DNA of 64,000 bases, from assembly GCF_965363235.1 (NCBI RefSeq), contig NC_134843.1, forward strand, positions 51,021,535 to 51,085,534, in the 5' to 3' direction. The first letter of the stretch is position 1. Every line of letters starts with the position of its first letter. This DNA comes from Mytilus galloprovincialis. Lineage: Eukaryota; Mollusca; Bivalvia; Mytilida; Mytilidae. The translations under genes were made by a program, and so were the position numbers. Shown here in pieces: positions 25,135-35,539 of this stretch. A model generated the notes under the pieces. It was not told the origin of the DNA and did no database searches. It was given only the letters and a program-made list of their open reading frames with translations.

Positions 25135-26074
25135 CAGGGGCCGTGTCAACGAAGCTGTCCTAGGACTAGGACATGTCTTATGATGGTCTTATGACACGTC
25201 TTAGTCCTAAGTCAGGTTAACGAAAGTCTCCTAAAATAAGATATGTCCTAAATTTGGTCCTAAAGTTAGGACATACAAATAAGTGTCTTAGGATAGTCCT
25301 AAAGGTTACAATGTCCTAAAACGTAATAAAAACAGCAAATATGGCATAAACTCAATACTAAAAATACTAATACAATATTAAACTATCAAACTATTATAAA
25401 AATTAAATTTATAAAACAATTTTTTTTTTCAATTTTTGTTAAAGATTCAATTGTATTACATTAAATTATTTCGTGTTGCCTTTTTTGAAGCCTAAAAAAT
25501 ACTATCAGTAAAGCAACATTTTTGCGACCTACCAAAACGGTGCAATAAAAAGTTAAGATATGGGAAAAAAATTACTTCTTTTTTAACTAATCCTCATTCG
25601 ATACATGTAATGAAATCGAGTGGACCTAAGGACAAAACTAGTTTAGGTACTAAAATTGCAGCACGAATATCGCATTTAACAAAGTTTTGTGACTATTTAC
25701 TTTTGTTTTCGTATTAAAATCTTTTATATCTTCCATCATATTTTTAATTAACGTATTTATTAGTATTACGTTAAATCTTTAACTTTTATTTTGCGTTAAT
25801 TGTTTTCCGTATGTACAAGTCACCCTCCCTCTATTTACATATATAAATATTAAAATACAATAAAATCTATGTCATAGAAATCTCTGTATATTTTTTTCAA
25901 TTAAATGTATATGTGTTAGGATGGTCCTAGGACCATCATAGTTAGGACTGTCCTAAGACAGCTTTGTTTTACATCCTAAGACATGTCTCAGACACGTCCT
26001 AAGACCATCCTAAACAATGTCCTAAGACCTATCTTAGGACATATCCTAGGATACTTTCATTGACACGGCCCCAG
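25135..26074. mobile_element. TIR transposon, copy 2 (non-autonomous, 940 bp)
   Basis: The ends are 'caggggccgtgtcaacga' and 'cattgacacggccccag'. It matches the two outer parts of 7665-17544 over its full length. Clusters of 'gtcctaagac' motifs lie near both ends, and it has no coding frame. It sits inside the 3' region of PLE 1; the related sequence at 35910-35930 shows the uninterrupted site. Confidence 0.85.
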
Positions 26075-26203
26075 AATCATATTACATGATCCATCGCCCT
26101 GTAAGATTGATCGTTGACTATTTATTCAGTCATTTTATATATAGATATATTATATATATATAAATTCCTTTAATGATATTCATATAATTTAATTTTATTA
26201 AAG

Positions 26204-26317
<114 letters not shown>

Positions 26318-26548
26318 GATGGATAAATCTGTTGTAGAGTTGTCACTGACTCAGACGTACTTATAAATATAATTATTTTCTGTGACTGTATCTTACATTA
26401 ATTTGTAGGATCCTTTACTATAGATAATTGAGCTGATCTGTAACAATAACATCTCCATGCCTTATATATCATGTACTGTAGTACGCCGCTAGATTAAAAC
26501 GGACGAGGAAAGGTAACACACGGCCACTGAAAGCTTTATTATTGTAGA

Positions 26549-26725
26549 GCCCAGGTGGTCGTGTGGTCTAGCGGGACGGCTGCAGTGCAGGCGATGTGGT
26601 GTCACGATATCACAGTAGCATGGGTTCGAATCCCGGCGAGGGAAGAACCAAAAATTTGCGAAAGCAAATTTACAGATCTAACATTGTTGGGTTGATGTTT
26701 AGACGAGTTGTATATATATATATAT
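26549..26725 (+). repeat. tRNA-derived SINE
   Basis: The tRNA-like head has 'gtggtctagcgggacggc' (A-box region) and 'gggttcgaatcccg' (perfect B box, 26622-26635). It is followed by the body 'ccaaaaatttgcgaaagcaa' and a (TA)n tail. The A-to-B distance and missing acceptor pairing argue against a working tRNA. A common bivalve SINE type, from recall. Confidence 0.75.
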
Positions 26726-26823
26726 GTTATATATATATATAGATTGCCTAACAATGTAATTTTAACACACTATTTAGTATGTAAATATAAGAATGTTTAA
26801 AATATTTACAAAATGATGAAAAT

Positions 26824-26866
26824 AAACGCAATATTTCGCTAGACCAACTAGCTGTATCAAGCGTGC
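26824..26866 (-). ncRNA. Decayed hammerhead motif in PLE 2
   Basis: Minus strand: stem I cgc/gcg, core position occupied by 'ttgatac' (consensus ctgatga), stem II gctag/ctagc, then 'gaaatatt'. It is clearly homologous to the motif at 29343-29384 but has three core changes, so it is probably inactive. Confidence 0.4.
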
Positions 26867-27137
26867 ATCTATCCAGGTGAAATCAGATGTAGATGATAAG
26901 AAACTTTTGCAGCTCAACGTCTATGTTGTACTGAACTGCCTTTAAAATAAGAAAATTTTGCAGCTCAATGTCTATGACCTCTTGCATTTAGCTGCTTTGA
27001 AAATAAGAAAGTTTTGCAGATCAATGTACATGTTGCACTTGGATTTAGCTACCTTAAAAATACATAATTGGTAGTTGAAGTGAGCAACGTCCATTGGCCA
27101 ATATTACGGGATAAAAAGGACGATGCTTTGTTTTAAA

Positions 27138-28466
27138 TTATTCTTTATCTTTCCTGTATCTTTTTTCGTCTTTTTCGTTAAGACCATCAGGTTCTAAAGT
27201 GTGGAGTTGGTGGATCCAAAAGTTTTCTCTTCTCCTTCTCGCCGTGGTGTCCCATTCGGTGTTGACTTCTATAATTTGGAAAGTGACATTATCAAAAGGA
27301 TGTTTCGTTGAACGAAGATGTCTTGTGAGAGGACAGTTTTTGTTGGTTTTGTACGATGAACGATGGTTATTGAGCCGAATATTAAATTTGTCCATTGTTT
27401 CTCCCACATACTGAATGCCACAAGTGTCACATGTTAATATATAAATTGAGTTCTCCGTTTTACAGTTGGAATTAGAGTAGATGGTATAATTTTGTTTTGT
27501 AACGGAACTGATGAAAGAACTGCTTGTATTGGCAGCTTTACAACACAAACAATTCCTTCGACCACATTGTTTGTAGCAACCAGGCGATGGATTAGGCTGC
27601 TTTGCTAATACAGATGTCACTAATTTGTCACGGATGTTTTTAGGTCTTCGGAAGGCCATGACTGGTGGTGAAGAAAATACTTTTTTTAGATTTAAATCAT
27701 TTTCTATAATTTTCCAATGCTTCTGAACAATGGATGACACATTTTTAAAATCAGGATGGTAAGTGAGTACAAGGGGTGTTCTGTTAGCTGCTTTATTCTT
27801 ATCTTTGTACTCAAAAAGTTCTTGGCGACTAGTTTTGTTTGCTCTTTCGAAAGCGCTATCAATGATGTTGTTATTGTATCCTCGAACAACTAGATGTTTA
27901 CGAAGTTGTCCAAGTCTAGCATTTTTCGTATTTTCAGTAGAGCATATTCTCTTGATTCGCAATGCCTGGCTGAATGGGATACCACGGGAGCAGTGTTTAG
28001 GATGGCAACTTTTAGGAGAAAGGAATTGATGTTTGTCCGTTTGTTTGGTATGGAGGTCCGTTATAATGGTTCCGTTCTTGATGTAACTCGTAGTATCGAG
28101 GAAGTTTATTTTCTCCATAGATGATTCATATGTAAAATTTATTGAATGGTGGAAAGAGTTGCAGTGTTCTAGAAATTCATTAAGATGTTCTTGTGAATCT
28201 GTCCATTTGAAATCAATATCGTCAATGAATCGGAACCATGATAAGGGCTGATATGGAGCACTAGCCAAGAGGCGTTTTTCAAGTTGGCCCATAAATATGT
28301 TGGCATATGACGGGGCCATTTTTGTGCCCATACTAGTACCGTCTATCTGGAGATAGTGTTTTTCATTGAAAGAGAAGTTGTTTTTCTCCAGTACTAGTTT
28401 CAGAAGTGTAACAAGGCACTCAGTAGGAGGATTTTTTTTCACTACGAATGTTCCATGCCTCTTCAC
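27138..28466 (-). pseudogene. PLE reverse transcriptase (C-terminal part) and GIY-YIG endonuclease
   Basis: 442 codons; true PLE reading starts after the A-run at about 28436. Motif B is 'IDGTSMGTKMAPSYANIFMG' (residues 42-61). The catalytic motif C is 'FRFIDDIDFKW' (about 83-93). RT thumb and linker follow, including the zinc-like 'CGRRNCLCC' (about 303-311). The GIY-YIG domain begins 'SIYILTCDTCGIQYVGET' (about 340-357) and ends 'RENFWIHQLHTLEPDGLNEK', the standard end of PLE proteins. RT and nuclease residues look intact apart from the frame break upstream. Confidence 0.92.
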
Positions 28467-28749
28467 AGGCTGCTATTCCTTCGTCTTGTGGAATGTTGGT
28501 ATATAAAGAAGACACGTCCATGGATGCAAGTATAGTATTGCTTGGTAAAGGATTGAGGCTTTCCATTTTCTTGAGATAATCAGTTGTATCTTGAATGAAT
28601 GAGGGTAGTTCTTTCACATGAAGTCTCAATTGAAAACTACGTTCACACCTATGATTGCGTTGGATAAAAACCGCAATTTTTGTACGTGTGCATGTAAAGC
28701 AAATTTCGTTGTAGAAGGGTCTAAATACAGCACAAACAACATTTTCCAA
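28420..28749 (-). pseudogene. PLE reverse transcriptase, N-terminal fragment
   Basis: From about residue 45 it reads '[19 protein letters not shown]' and then '[18 protein letters not shown]', the fingers and catalytic motif A region of PLE reverse transcriptases (first catalytic Asp in '[11 protein letters not shown]'). The first 40 or so residues do not look like PLE protein. The frame ends just after a run of eight A bases at about 28429-28436. With one A fewer it would join the next frame, so a single-base slip is the likely break. Confidence 0.85.
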
Positions 28750-29342
28750 AAGACCAAAAAAGTGAAAAAGTATGTTTAAACAAAGCGCATTTGACTAACA
28801 GGTCGAAAAACTGATGTTCTTAAACCCTGCTGACTGCCATTGGCGATTGCCAAATAAAATTGATCACGAGATGTAACAAAATGAATCTTAACATAAATTT
28901 AATACTAGTACTAAACAGAAAACGATAAACTTGTCACCAAGATGTCATGCCACAAACACAAGGTGTCAATATTTATTTTGTACACCAGATCTAGATTTCG
29001 ACAATATATGTCTCTTCAGTGATGTTCGGGATCGAAACGGTATTTGGAAGCCCATATAATTTACTCTCAATTTCAGATAGACTCTTGAATTTTAAGAGTC
29101 AATATAGAATGAACGGATCATATAAACAGGAGGGAAAATATGATACAAGCGCAAACGAAAAAATATAAACGAATATAGTGTCTAAAAATAGCAGCAATCA
29201 ACATTCAATCTATCTAAGTGTGGATCAGTTTGTAAATAAACTGATGCAGTTACTAAATTAAATTATATAAGTGTCTAAGAATGTGACTTTAACAAACTAA
29301 TGAGTGTTATAAAATTAGTTGTTATACATTTTATATATTATT

Positions 29343-29384
29343 CACGCAATATTTCGCTAAACAAATTAGCTTCATCGGGCGTGT
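29343..29384 (-). ncRNA. Hammerhead-like motif in PLE 3
   Basis: Minus strand: stem I cacgc/gcgtg (perfect), core 'ccgatga' (one change from ctgatga), stem II gctaa/ttagc, then 'gaaa' and 'tatt'. The position in the 3' region matches known PLE hammerheads. The U4-to-C change probably lowers or abolishes activity. Confidence 0.55.
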
Positions 29385-29568
29385 GCATCTATCTAGGGTA
29401 AATTGGATGCATGACAAAAATATCTTTGTAGCTTGACGGCTACACAAAATGTGTGTAAAGGTTTAACATATTGATTGATGGTCTATATAAAATATATTTT
29501 TGCCGTTTATTGTACATACCAATTTTTAAATCTAAACAAATAGTTCTTTTATTTAAATAGAATGAAAC

Positions 29569-30003
29569 TCATGATTTATTCCTTTGGTTTTGTGTAGAAC
29601 TGTTCTCATTAAGTCCATCAGGTTCAAGAGTACGTAGCTGATACATCCAGAACCTTTCTCTCTGTTTTCTCCTTTCGGAGTCCCAGTTTTGGTGTACCTC
29701 AATTATTTGAAAGGTGATATTATCAGAAGTATGTCCTGTTCTTAAGATTTGTCTCGTAATTGGACAGTTTCTTCCTTTTGTATAGAACGACCTGTGATTG
29801 TGAAGTCTGATGTTGAATTTAGTTTCTGTTTCATTAACATACTGCAGCTTGCAAGTTCCACAAGTAAGAATATAAATACTATTTTCCGTTTTGCAATTAG
29901 ATGTAACATAGATGTTGTATCGCTGCTTTGTTACTGTGCTGCTGAACGAGTGGTCAGTGTTGGCGGCTTTACAGCACTTACAATTGCTTCTTCTACCGCA
30001 TAT
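29569..30003 (-). pseudogene. PLE GIY-YIG endonuclease fragment
   Basis: The open minus frame has no ATG near its start and runs to TGA at 29569. It begins 'CGRRSNCKCCKAANT', then the GIY-YIG core 'SIYILTCGTCKLQYVNET', 'HNHRSFYTKGRNCPITR', and ends 'RERFWMYQLRTLEPDGLNEN'. The usual YVG of the core is YVN here, which may weaken the nuclease. RT is missing through 5' truncation. Confidence 0.85.
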
Positions 30004-30373
30004 ATATTATCTATTTTGGTATATAGTTAGTAAAGCAACGTTGTGTTTTGGTATCAATTTTCTGATAACACTTTATGAAGTTTCTTCTTGAGCCTTTTTG
30101 AAAGTCATTCATTGAATGATGATTCGATGCCTCTGATGGTGGACTGATAGTTCCCGAGAGTATCACCAGCCCAGTAGCCAAAACTATAGTATTTTGGATT
30201 TTGTTTTATTAAAAATTGTTGTGACGAAATTTTGAAAATTATTTCAAATTAAGGAATGTATCTCCGTTACCTCTGATTCCTTTCCAGGATTTGTCTTAAC
30301 ATTGTTTGTCCTCCTTGGTTTATAGGTCTTCATCTTTTTAATAAGTTTTAAATTTTCATATATTTCGGCCTCA

Positions 30374-30418
30374 AGCATCACTGAAGAGACATTGATTGTC
30401 GAAATGCGCATCAGGTGC
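30374..30418 (+). ncRNA. Hammerhead ribozyme motif (type I-like)
   Basis: Stem I gcatca/aggtgc (five pairs with an A-A mismatch next to the core), core 'ctgaaga' at 30381-30387 (fits ctgaNga), stem II gaca/tgtc with loop ttgat, 'gaaa' at 30401-30404, a tiny self-complementary stem III 'atgcgcat', and predicted cleavage after C30412. The tiny stem III is typical of retrozyme-like and bivalve hammerheads, which often act as dimers. Confidence 0.72.
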
Positions 30419-30824
30419 AGAAAAATTAGTACCGTGTATGTTATTACCTTTACAATACATATTTAAGGAATACACATTTTGAAACCTATTAACACATGAA
30501 TAATGCTTATTCATGTAAATTTGTATTAGGATCCTCGTTTGCATATATTATATGCCAGTTTTCAATTTTAATTCTTTTGTAGCACTTTTCGAGATAGTAA
30601 TCTAGAGAAAAAATAAGAGGAAACCGTGATTTAGGAAAAGTGCAACCTACCAGGAGTTGCTTGACAACTTCAATTATAATTAACTATTCGTGGATGTTGA
30701 ATCAGTGATTTTCGGTTTGATAGTTTCAGTCTGAAGGTATACATTTTTATACTAACAAGTACAAGTGCAAACTAATTTAAATTTATCTTTTAGAAATTAC
30801 TCTAATAAGCAGTAGGTTTGCAGG

Positions 30825-30830
30825 TTTATT
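30825..30830 (-). terminator. Candidate polyadenylation signal of the IgSF gene
   Basis: AATAAA on the minus strand, about 211 nt after the TAA at 31041. It is a plausible 3' end for the receptor transcript. Other A-rich hexamers in the region are not excluded. Confidence 0.4.
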
Positions 30831-31040
30831 CTAAATAAATATTATGAAGACCTTGAACTTTGACTTGTTTCATTGTTTGTGTTGAAGTTCAATTATCAAC
30901 ACCAATTTTCAAATTGACAAAATAAGCCGATTGTGTGTTTTTGGGTATTTTGTTTGCAGAATGGCTGTTTTCACTGAAGAGGATAAAAATAAACACCAAC
31001 AACGGCCGATAATGGACGCAAATTGATGACATGTGACAAC

Positions 31041-31125
31041 TTAGCTCAAACCTTTGTTGTCTTTTGTCAATTCTTGGTAACTGTGTTCGTCCTTTATTCT
31101 TCCAATTTCGTCGTAATCAGATGAG
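31041..31125 (-). CDS. IgSF receptor: terminal exon, ITAM-like cytoplasmic tail
   Basis: After the 3' splice site 'ttcattttaag' the exon reads 'SSDYDEIGRIKDEHSYQEL', then seven residues, and ends at TAA (31041-31043). YDEI and YQEL are spaced by 8 residues, which fits the ITAM spacing YxxL/I-x6-12-YxxL/I. In animal immune receptors such tyrosine pairs recruit tandem-SH2 kinases once phosphorylated. The exon lies 2.1 kb downstream of the transmembrane exon on the same strand. It enters in phase 2, whereas the transmembrane exon leaves in phase 1, so at least one short linking exon is missing. A 10-bp candidate (31592-31601, between 'aaaacag' and 'gtaggt') would fit the phases but is very speculative. 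Confidence 0.65.
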
Positions 31126-31322
31126 CTTAAAATGAAAAGTTAATATTTACAAAAACAGTAGTTTTATTTGATTTCAAATACTATGCTAATAGGGAAATAA
31201 CTATTGCTAGTATTTTGAATTATGTTTTCATCATGTTCATTGGAAGTTCGTTTCAGCATTTAAGTCCAATCGATTCATTTAAAATTTATGACTGTTAAAG
31301 TGTACCATTATAGGTCAAAGTA

Positions 31323-31402
31323 CGGCCTTTAACCTTCAAGTATAAAAACGAAGATGTGGTATGATTGCCAATGAGACAACTGTCCACAAGAGACCATAAT
31401 AT
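31323..31402 (+). repeat. Mussel interspersed repeat, fragment
   Basis: Contains 'gatgtggtatgattgccaat' followed by 'gagacaactgtccacaagag', the best-preserved end of the family seen at 3833, 8648 and 49724. Intronic. Confidence 0.75.
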
Positions 31403-31715
31403 ACCAAGGTGTATTTTCAAAAATGATTCAAATGCAATTTCGATGTAATTAATGTTTTCATTGGAAAAAAGTAATCATCATACCCAGAGTTGACATGAAA
31501 AACTAAAGGAATGATCTCATAGTTCGAAATTCATTAATTAACACATTTTTTGCCTCTTAAATAATATTATCGAAAAAATAACAAGACCTACCTTGAAACC
31601 GCTGTTTTGATGTTAATTTTTTTTTGAAGAAAATGAAAAGCGTAAAATCTTCGGTTTGAAAGATGTCATTTGTGTGACGTCACGTATAGTCCAGGCAACA
31701 TAGAAATGTGATTTC

Positions 31716-31718
31716 TTT

Positions 31719-31781
<63 letters not shown>
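31716..31781. repeat. (TA)n microsatellite
   Basis: About 30 TA units inside the intron between the transmembrane and tail exons. Confidence 0.97.
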
Positions 31782-31786
<5 letters not shown>

Positions 31787-32743
31787 CACACTTTTCAACT
31801 AAAATTTTTTATTTGTCAAAGTATACTTAGAGAATGGAAAGTTTTTGAATGAATTATGCTTTGCCCCGGAACAGGAAACATGACTTATCAACATTAGTTT
31901 GTTCAAAAGACTAGAACAAGGATTCGAGAAAAATTTGAAATTCATACAATGAGAATGTTTACCATAAAAACAATAGGTTTAACTCGTTAGCATTGGATAT
32001 CGATTAACCTCAACACTTGTTGTCTGATTTAAATAGTTATTGCTTTGCGCCATGCAGGTGAGTAAAAAAAACATTAAAAGTAAGTTGAAGGTAAACAAGG
32101 AAACTAAAAAATAAAATTCACTTCTTACTGTATCTTCTCTTTTACTTTTCGTCACTGTTGCACAGTTATCTTGTTATAGATAATTCTTTAAAAAAAAGGT
32201 CAACTATGCAGTACATGATGGAGTTAAACATTTCAAATATAATCAGGATATAAATGTAGGAATGTCATACAACTGCACTGTTTCATTCTTTTAAAGAGTT
32301 TTATATCACCGTTACATGAAAAATAGGCAAATTTGAAAATCATCGCAACAATTCATTTTATTTGAATATATTATGGTATACGTACCTTGTATCCGGTTGT
32401 GTTGATTGATACAACTTGCTGTTTTCTAAATATATGATATAATTTTTTTAATTAATATAATAATCAAAAATAAAATTTAAAGTTTTTTCTTCAGAATGAC
32501 TAATCATACTAATCATACCAAAATAAGTCTTTGTTAAAAATAAAAAAGTTGAAATAAACATGGTTTGTGGTCATTTTTATAAATTTCCTGTTTTCAAAAC
32601 TTTGAATTTTTCGTAAAAACTAAGGATTTTCTTATACCAGGCACAGATTACTTTAGCCGTATTTGGCACAACTTTTTGGAATTTTGGATCCTCAATGCTC
32701 TTCAACTTTGTACTTGTTTGACTTTATAAATATTTTGATATGA

Positions 32744-32788
32744 GCGTCACTGATGAGTCTTATGTAGACGAAACGCGCGTCTGGCGTA
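32744..32788 (+). ncRNA. Hammerhead ribozyme (type I), intact core
   Basis: Stem I cgtca/tggcg, core 'ctgatga' at 32750-32756, stem II gtct/agac with loop tatgt, 'gaaa' at 32770-32773, a short self-complementary stem III 'acgcgcgt', and predicted cleavage after C32781 (GUC). All conserved catalytic positions are present. It is the bivalve hammerhead repeat type known from mussels. It sits in an intron of the IgSF gene, antisense to it. Confidence 0.88.
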
Positions 32789-33261
32789 CTAAATTATAAT
32801 CCTGGTACCTTTGATAACTATTTGAACAGTTAGACAGAAATGTGAGTCGACACTTTAACCTTAATAATTGAATTCATGACAAATTTACCGAATATAGTGA
32901 TAGAAAAAACTCCATACAACATACCTAAAGATCAGTTTGTTCCGGTTTAGTTTTTAAAAGCAGAACATTTTATATTTGGACTTTTATTCATTTGAATATG
33001 TCAAACGTATTTCTTATAATAAACTTTAACTGCATTAGGTAGCGTTCATGATTTTTACACTAGGTAACTGTATATATATTTCTTGTAATATTCCAACTCC
33101 CGGCCGCCCCACTTTTTTTTAGTAGAAAGACTTACCTTATATACTAATTTGTTTAAAAAAAATCATTACTTCAAGAATAGGGCGTCCTCTTTTATGAAAA
33201 ATGTGAAATGTTAATGCAATGAAGAGATCTCACAAGAACTTTATTAATTCAGAAACCTTAC

Positions 33262-33399
33262 CTCTTTTAATGTTAGCCCTTCTTTTCATAGTCTTTAAAA
33301 CAATTATCGTCAGACCTGCCACTATTAATATAAAAAAGAATGCGCCTACGCTTGCACCAATACTCTTGAATAGATTATTCTCCGATCTGTTATTTGAAC
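33262..33399 (-). CDS. IgSF receptor: transmembrane exon
   Basis: 138 bp, phase 1 to 1, between 'attctttcag' and '|gtaagg'. It encodes a short polar stalk 'SNNRSENNLFKS', a single hydrophobic helix of about 22 residues ('GASVGAFFFILIVAGLTIIV'), then the basic stop-transfer 'KTMKRRANIKR'. This is a type I membrane topology with the Ig domains outside. It joins in frame to the preceding D9 exon (codon G|GT) and is the strongest evidence that the gene encodes a cell-surface receptor. Confidence 0.88.
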
Positions 33400-33689
33400 C
33401 TGAAAGAATAACATACTATTCTTTTGTCTGGTCATTCTCAAATATATAACTATATTACAAATGGTGTAGCATTTTACTATTTTCATTGGACATTACGATC
33501 ACGCGTTTCAAAGGTTATTTAACGTATCCGTAGCCTTGTTTCTATTCTTACGTATTTGGACACTATGTTTCCATTTATATGTTTATTGGTGGTCAATATG
33601 AAATAATCCGGCTAAATTTAGTAAAGTTTTTCACTGGATATTTCAAGAATTTTATGTTACATGTAGATGCTTAGAAAACAAGAGAGGCG

Positions 33690-33880
33690 AAAGTTACCAG
33701 AGAAACAGTCAAACTCGTAAATCGAAAATAAACTGACAAAGCCATGGCTAGAAATTAAAAAGACAAACAGACAAATAATAGTAAACAAGAAACAACATAG
33801 AAAACTAAAGGTTAAGCAACATGAGCTCCACCGAAATCTGAGGGTGATCTCAGGTGCTTCGAAATACAAGAAAGCTAATT
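33690..33880 (+). repeat. Mussel repeat ('gacaaagccatggctagaaa' family)
   Basis: Shares 'gtcaaactcgtaaat', 'aaaaagacaaacag' and 'ggtgatctcaggtgct' with 51530-51790 and, inverted, with 46960-47240. Intronic and non-coding. Confidence 0.7.
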
Positions 33881-34431
33881 CAACAAGCTATGACGTTCTT
33901 AAAAATATTGGTATCGTCAATAAAATGTTATAATTCTTGCAAAATACAATTTGAAAATACTCAGAAAGAACATTGAACGTCTTTTCCTAAGACATGATTT
34001 AAATATGTTATATAGAAATTAAGGACTTTCAATCAGTCACTATGTTATATATTAACCTGTCAGATAATATTGACAATCGGATTTCGTCATCGGTCAATAT
34101 GTACTTTTTGGTTAATATGTCCTGATAAAACAAATATAAAATGCGTGTTGGGTGTCCAAAGATTTTCATTGCTAAAATATAACGTAATAGAGAATTGTTC
34201 AATAAGTAACAGAAAACAAACTGACCATATATATTGATCTTGTATTCAATACCAAGAAGCAATAGGTAACTGAGCTTTTGGTCTATATTTCAGAGTTGCC
34301 AAGTTAATATAAATATCTTTATTTGCAAAACATACAAAAACCAATTTTGGTTGTGGCAAATACATTGACAAACAAACATAATGAAACATAATGAAAACTC
34401 GACAATATTATAAGAAATATGATAAAAACAG

Positions 34432-34791
34432 TTACTGTTCTCCTTTCCTCAGTTCTAATGACTCTTTAATAAAAGAAACAACTGCTTTTACATCATTTGG
34501 TGTTGATGGATTAAGTATTATCACGAGTTTATCAGTAAAATTAAGTGTATTAACATTTACATATTTTTGTATATAATATTTTAGAAAGATTTCTCTTGTA
34601 TTTTTATTTATTTTACAGTTGAAGAAAAAATGAAATTCATCGTCTAAGATATAACATATTTTACAATTTCTTTCATTTCGTGGTATTTTGGTATATCGTC
34701 CAGTTTCTATGAAGAGACAATGTTCGCTTATTCTAAATTTGGTTAACATTTTTCTTGTCTCTTTACTTGGGTGTGATAGGTAGTATTGCAT
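34432..34791 (-). pseudogene. LINE C-terminal zinc-ribbon fragment
   Basis: 119 codons. It contains 'LTKFRISEHCLFIETGRYTK' followed by 'CKICYILDDEFHFFFNC', the C-x2-C...H-x4-C C-terminal motif of bivalve LINE proteins (family recall). It lies in the intron between the D9 and transmembrane exons, on the same strand. No RT is attached, so it is a 5'-truncated insertion. Confidence 0.75.
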
Positions 34792-35080
34792 TTGGTTATT
34801 TATATTAGGTTAATTGAAAAAAACATTTAACAAAAATATAACATAATTTTTACACTATACCAAGTCATTTACAGATGTGTTTCCCTGAATAAACGCCATC
34901 AATTTTTCTCGAATCAAAACATCCACAGCCAGTTAATAACAGGAAACGTGCAAGATTAGCAGTCTTGTGACATATAAAAAGATTGCTTGTAACCTACGAT
35001 AGATTATGTTGCGCATATGATAATAGATTATATATTTGTATTAGGTAGTAGAGGATTAAATGCCTATTAAACGTACTCAC

Positions 35081-35386
35081 CTTGTGGCTTCACTGTGAAG
35101 GATTTAACATACGGAGGCCCTATTTTGTTATATGCAATAATTGTATAGACACCATAATCTTTTGTTGAAACTTCGGTTATATTCACAGTTGAAATATGTT
35201 CGACATTGTTAAATGAATTAGTATAGTTCACTGTATAATCTTGTCCTGTGACAGAATGTCTCATAGTCCAAATGATTATAGGTTCAGGGTAGGCTAAGAT
35301 ATATACTCTAATATTCAAATCGCCATTTTCCATAACTGCAATATCTTCAAGTTCTTCTTGGTATCTTTGATCTATACGTGCACTGC
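35081..35386 (-). CDS. IgSF receptor: exon D9, cysteine-less Ig-like domain
   Basis: 306 bp, phase 1 to 1, '|gtgagt' donor. The Ig pattern is clear: 'LAYPEPIIIWTMRH' (C-strand Trp) and 'TKDYGVYTIIAYNKIG' (the D-x-G-x-Y corner). Both disulphide cysteines are replaced: the B-strand position reads 'IRVYILAYPEP' and the F-strand position reads 'YTIIAYN'. It has several N-glycosylation sites. It pairs with D8, as D7 pairs with D6, and the D8-D9 join recreates 'LFVLCS'. It lies next to the membrane. Confidence 0.85.
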
Positions 35387-35539
35387 CTAAATCGAAAAAC
35401 GGATTTTACATCTTTTACATTTCTTTAGAAGAAAAATAAAACAACTTAAGGTAGTATGGGTGTCTGTTGCATTCTTCGATAATTAAACATCAGAGCAAAA
35501 TAGGTCAATATTACACCAACATAGATCATTCAGAGCTGT

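Larger units (their letters stand above)
26740..28760 (-). mobile_element. Penelope-like element 2 (RT plus GIY-YIG)
   Basis: Minus-strand element encoding PLE reverse transcriptase and GIY-YIG endonuclease (28749-27138), followed by a 3' region with a decayed hammerhead (26824-26866). Its 3' end is set at about 26740, where similarity to PLE 3 (29265-29400) stops. The N-terminal RT part is missing or unrecognisable above about 28620. One homopolymer frameshift interrupts the protein. Confidence 0.88.
29265..30005 (-). mobile_element. Penelope-like element 3 (5'-truncated)
   Basis: Minus-strand fragment with the end of a PLE protein (30003-29569) and a 3' region with a hammerhead-like motif (29343-29384). 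It stops abruptly at about 30005. It is a different copy from PLE 2: the same order of parts, but clearly diverged in both protein and 3' sequence. Confidence 0.82.

Noticed and set aside
26549..26640. Possible functional tRNA gene
   Set aside because: The B box is perfect but the acceptor arm does not pair and a SINE body follows.
27199..28124. Several plus-strand frames of 71-88 codons
   Set aside because: They are antisense to the clear PLE RT/GIY-YIG frame on the minus strand and have no domain of their own.
29749..30030. 93-codon plus-strand frame
   Set aside because: Antisense shadow of the PLE 3 GIY-YIG fragment, which reads open on the minus strand.
31613..31798. Frame containing an Ile-Tyr repeat
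   Set aside because: Produced by the (TA)n microsatellite.
33130..33190. Short cytoplasmic exon ending in 'aag|gtaagt' downstream of the transmembrane exon
   Set aside because: All readings that enter in the right phase meet a stop before the donor, so it cannot link to the tail exon; an alternative short isoform is not excluded.
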